Positions 61,310-64,000 of a DNA stretch of 64,000 bases are shown piece after piece. How positions within the stretch are numbered: the first letter of the stretch is position 1; each line of letters starts with the position of its first letter. The notes beneath the pieces were generated by a model. It was not told where the DNA came from, made no database searches, and saw only the letters and a list, made by a program, of their open reading frames with translations. The stretch is from Pseudomonas sp. AKS31 (GTDB lineage Bacteria > Pseudomonadota > Gammaproteobacteria > Pseudomonadales > Pseudomonadaceae): the NCBI RefSeq assembly GCF_023634765.1, contig NZ_JAMLFX010000009.1, forward strand, positions 18,813 through 82,812, in the 5' to 3' direction. A program made the position numbers and the translations under genes.

Positions 61310-61539
61310 ATCAACTCCTTTCTAACATTCGACTTGTTAAAAAACTCGTCTGAGTTAGCGGTGGTGAGTTCAAGTCCGCAAAAAGCGCGAACATGATCCG
61401 TCGTTCTTTCACAGTCTTACCCAACTGATAAAAGTCGAACGGCAGGTTTATATCTACGGACTTGCAAAAGGCATTGCCAGTGTAATTTCCCGACGTTATC
61501 TAACAACCTGACTGAAAATAACATTGGACTAAATGGCCA

Positions 61540-62556
61540 TCATCGCGAGTAGCCTTGGGGATGATTCGATTGCCAGCGCCAAGTATCGGTGACCATGTCC
61601 TGCAAGTTGCGTGTGGCTTTCCAGCCCAGCTCTTTTGCTGCCTTGGAGGCGTCCGCCCAACTCTCGGCGATATCCCCGGAACGGCGCGGCATCATCCGGT
61701 ACGGCACCGGTTGCCCGCAGGCCTGCTCGAACGCGTGGAGCACTTGCAGCACGCTGTAGCCATCGCCGGTGCCGAGGTTCCAGGTATGAATGCCGCTGCG
61801 TTCGGAGATCGACTGCAACGCCTTCAAGTGGCCGTCCGCCAGATCGACGACGTGGATGTAATCGCGCACGCCAGTGCCATCGATGGTCGGGTAATCGTTG
61901 CCGAAGATCGACAGCTCCTGCAGGCTGCCGACCGCCACCTGACTGATGTACGGCACCAGATTATTCGGGATGCCGTTGGGGTCTTCGCCCATGTGCCCGC
62001 TGGCGTGGGCGCCGATCGGGTTGAAGTAGCGCAGCAAGGCGATGCTCCAGCGCGGCTCGGCCTGGCTCAGGTCGCGCAGGACGTTTTCGACGATCAGCTT
62101 GGACTGGCCGTAGGGATTGGTCGGATTGCCGGTGGGAAAGTCCTCGCGAATCGGCATCTGCTCAGGCTCGCCATACACCGTGGCCGACGAGCTGAACACC
62201 AGACGAAAAACCCCCGCCGCCGCCATCGCCTGGCACAGGTTGATGCTGCCGCCGACGTTGGTCTCGTAGTATTCGAGCGGCTTGCGCACGCTCTCGCCGA
62301 CCGCTTTCAGGCCGGCAAAATGCAGCACCGCGTCGATCGTGTGCTCGCGGAAGATCCGGTCGAGCAGTGCCCGGTCGCAGACATCGCCACGGATCATCCA
62401 GGCACTCTTGCCGCAAATGCCTTCAACGGCGTGCAACGCGGCTTCGCTGCTGTTGCAAAGGTTATCCAGTACGACAACTTCATAACCTGCTTCAAGTAGA
62501 GCAAGTGTGGTGTGCGAGCCGATATAGCCGGCGCCACCCGTTACCAGAATCTTCAT
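61540..62556 (-). CDS. galE: UDP-glucose 4-epimerase GalE
   Basis: A 338-residue short-chain dehydrogenase/reductase epimerase that interconverts UDP-glucose and UDP-galactose. The NAD loop is TGGAGYIGSHTTLALLEAGYEVVVLDNL. The catalytic set is SSSATVYG with YGQSK (Tyr-x-x-x-Lys), and RYFNPIGAHASGHMGEDP and DYIHVVDLADGH follow the GalE pattern. It supplies sugar nucleotides for the neighbouring exopolysaccharide genes. Confidence 0.93.
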   Translation of the reverse strand: MKILVTGGAGYIGSHTTLALLEAGYEVVVLDNLCNSSEAALHAVEGICGKSAWMIRGDVCDRALLDRIFREHTIDAVLHFAGLKAVGESVRKPLEYYETNVGGSINLCQAMAAAGVFRLVFSSSATVYGEPEQMPIREDFPTGNPTNPYGQSKLIVENVLRDLSQAEPRWSIALLRYFNPIGAHASGHMGEDPNGIPNNLVPYISQVAVGSLQELSIFGNDYPTIDGTGVRDYIHVVDLADGHLKALQSISERSGIHTWNLGTGDGYSVLQVLHAFEQACGQPVPYRMMPRRSGDIAESWADASKAAKELGWKATRNLQDMVTDTWRWQSNHPQGYSR

Positions 62557-62604
62557 AGCGCGATCCGTCTTTGAATGAGTGACAAGTAGCGTGTCAAGCC
62601 TGAT

Positions 62605-62793
62605 TCATTGAAGATGTGTCACACTCCACACAAATAAGGCGACAACAACCGAAAACAAAACTAGTTCAATGACTGGCAATAAATATTTTTGCAGGTCACA
62701 CTGTATTGCCCGGCTACTTATTAGCACTCCCTGCGCACTCATCACTATCAACAGATACCGACTAAAAATAACCAATAACGTACTTGCCGACAT
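62605..62793 (-). CDS. Possible small membrane protein
   Basis: A 62-codon frame reading MSASTLLVIFSRYLLIVMSA and, near the end, LLPVIELVLFSVVVALFVWS, thus two hydrophobic stretches, in the AT-rich gap before galE. The ribosome site is weak. It may be chance in AT-rich DNA. The rest of 62557-62947 shows no other feature. Confidence 0.25.
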   Translation of the reverse strand: MSASTLLVIFSRYLLIVMSAQGVLISSRAIQCDLQKYLLPVIELVLFSVVVALFVWSVTHLQ

Positions 62794-62947
62794 CTCATAA
62801 CATTGTCACGTTTTACTGGCCCAACTAATTGCCATTAACAACCTGACTCAGGTATTAAAGTAGTCCTTCAATCAATATTGAAACTTGCAGCCATTGCTTA
62901 TGGCCCGCATCCGTCGCCTGTGTTCCATGACTGTCCAGGATACTTTT

Positions 62948-63781
62948 ATGATTCGTAAATGTTTGTTCCCCGCTGCCGGCTATGGCACGCGTTTCTTGCC
63001 GGCCACCAAAGCCATGCCGAAAGAGATGCTGCCGATCGTCAACAAGCCGTTGATCGAGTACGCCGTTGAAGAAGCGCGGGACGCCGGCCTGCAACACATG
63101 GCCATCGTCACCGGTCGCGGCAAGCGTGCGCTGGAAGACCATTTCGACATCAGCTACGAACTTGAACACCAGATTCGCGGCACCGAGAAAGAGAAGTTTC
63201 TCGCCGGCACCCGTGAGCTGATCGACACCTGCACCTTCTCCTACACCCGTCAGGTGGAAATGAAAGGTCTGGGCCACGCGATTCTCAGCGGTCGTCCGCT
63301 GATCGGCGATGAACCTTTCGCCGTGGTACTGGCCGATGACCTGTGCCTGAACCTGGAAGGTGACGGCGTGCTTACGCAGATGATTGAGCTGTACAAGAAA
63401 TTCCGCTGCTCGATCGTCGCCATCCAGGAAGTCCCGGCCGACCAGACCCACAAGTACGGGGTGATTGCCGGCGAACTGATGTCCGACGGCATCTATCGCG
63501 TCAACAACATGGTGGAAAAACCGGCCCCGCAAGATGCGCCGTCGAACCTGGCGATCATTGGCCGCTACATCCTCACCCCGGACATCTTCGACCTGATCGC
63601 CGACACCCAACCGGGCAAGGGCGGCGAGATCCAGATCACCGACGCACTGATGAAACAGGCACAGAACGGCTGCGTGTTGGCCTACAAATTCAAAGGTCTG
63701 CGCTTTGACTGCGGTGACGCCGAGGGTTATTTGCAGGCGACCAATTTCTGCTACGAAAACGTTTATCTCAAGGGCCGCTGA
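62948..63781 (+). CDS. galU: UTP-glucose-1-phosphate uridylyltransferase GalU
   Basis: A 277-residue nucleotidyltransferase that makes UDP-glucose. Signature blocks are CLFPAAGYGTRFLPATKAMPKEMLPIVNKPLIEYAVEEA, FAVVLADDLC, KYGVIAG and LRFDCGDAEGYLQA. The ATG at 62948 follows an AGGA; an in-frame start 63 bases upstream extends it without family support. Confidence 0.93.
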   Translation: MIRKCLFPAAGYGTRFLPATKAMPKEMLPIVNKPLIEYAVEEARDAGLQHMAIVTGRGKRALEDHFDISYELEHQIRGTEKEKFLAGTRELIDTCTFSYTRQVEMKGLGHAILSGRPLIGDEPFAVVLADDLCLNLEGDGVLTQMIELYKKFRCSIVAIQEVPADQTHKYGVIAGELMSDGIYRVNNMVEKPAPQDAPSNLAIIGRYILTPDIFDLIADTQPGKGGEIQITDALMKQAQNGCVLAYKFKGLRFDCGDAEGYLQATNFCYENVYLKGR

Positions 63782-63810
63782 GACGGCTCCCTTCACCCAA
63801 CGAGGCCACC

Positions 63811-64000
63811 ATGAACATTGCACAACATTCCGTAGAGATTGAACGCGAGGTGGGTAACCTCGGGGTGATGAGCTGGTTGTCCCGCCATCAGCCGTTGCCC
63901 AGCGCCAACGAGTCCTGGCTGGGCACGATTCTGCTGGTGGAGCGGATTGGCGTGTTTCCGGCGTCCGGTGATATCCGCCGGCCGATGCGTGATCCCTATC
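63811..64000 (+). CDS. Start of an unidentified gene, cut by the window end
   Basis: An open frame from ATG at 63811 (GAGG 4 bases upstream) reads MNIAQHSVEIEREVGNLGVM and runs without a stop to the window end, 63 codons. It follows galU by 29 bases in the same direction. No family recognised from this part. Confidence 0.5.
   Translation, partial: MNIAQHSVEIEREVGNLGVMSWLSRHQPLPSANESWLGTILLVERIGVFPASGDIRRPMRDPY

Overview
The window reads as chromosomal DNA of a soil or plant-associated Pseudomonas of the P. fluorescens complex. Supporting features are the high-GC codon use, a FecI/FecR/FecA iron system, copABCD, a periplasmic cyclohexadienyl dehydratase (PheC), Pseudomonas-restricted small families (DUF6124- and DUF2388-like), and many REP/REPIN palindromes of the 'gtgggagctggcttgcc' and 'gtaggagctgccgaagg' types. 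No rRNA, tRNA or CRISPR array was seen.

Layout. 1-4.1 kb: fecI-fecR-fecA citrate-iron surface signalling, on the minus strand. 4.2-20.2 kb: a complete-looking tabtoxin-type beta-lactam cluster. Its minus arm is tblS-tblC-tblD-tblE-tblF-tblR; its plus arm is metallopeptidase-tblA-tabA-tabB-tabD, followed by a convergent M20 deacylase. The two arms diverge from an AT-rich 850-bp region holding a long leader with an RsmA/CsrA-type GGA hairpin. The plus arm diverts the lysine/diaminopimelate route (TabB acyltransferase, TabD aminotransferase, TabA decarboxylase, TblA methyltransferase-like). The minus arm closes the beta-lactam (TblS), oxidises (TblC, TblD), attaches an amino acid (TblF) and exports (TblE, TblR). 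The expected product is tabtoxin or a close relative, whose warhead tabtoxinine-beta-lactam inhibits glutamine synthetase. 20.3-26.7 kb: a two-partner secretion pair, TpsB and an FHA-like TpsA without a C-terminal toxin.

26.7-36.2 kb: mixed accessory genes. These are an MFS/AraC pair, an AhpD-like protein, a diguanylate cyclase, a decayed dehalogenase/aldolase locus, an orphan type VI secretion module (PAAR, GxSxG lipase effector, lipoprotein immunity candidate), RNase T2 and a LysR regulator. 36.3-45.5 kb: azoreductase, copABCD copper tolerance, pheC, an EAL phosphodiesterase, a chemoreceptor and a DUF6124 gene. 46.3-49.65 kb: a small AT-rich insertion next to dusA, carrying a TIR-domain protein and a ParA-like pair. 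It is bounded by a repeat of the dusA 5' end and has no integrase. 49.6-52 kb: dusA, a DUF2388-like gene and uppP.

52.3-64 kb: an exopolysaccharide region. It has two OmpR-type winged-helix regulators, a WcaJ-type priming glycosyltransferase, the yjbE-wza-yjbF-yjbG-yjbH (gfc-like) secretion operon, and galE and galU, which make UDP-sugars. A 46-bp tandem repeat between duplicated REPINs separates wcaJ from the yjb operon. The most remarkable content is the tabtoxin-type cluster with its domain fusion (GMC oxidoreductase plus GNAT), its Cys-less synthetase, and its probable Gac/Rsm-controlled leader.
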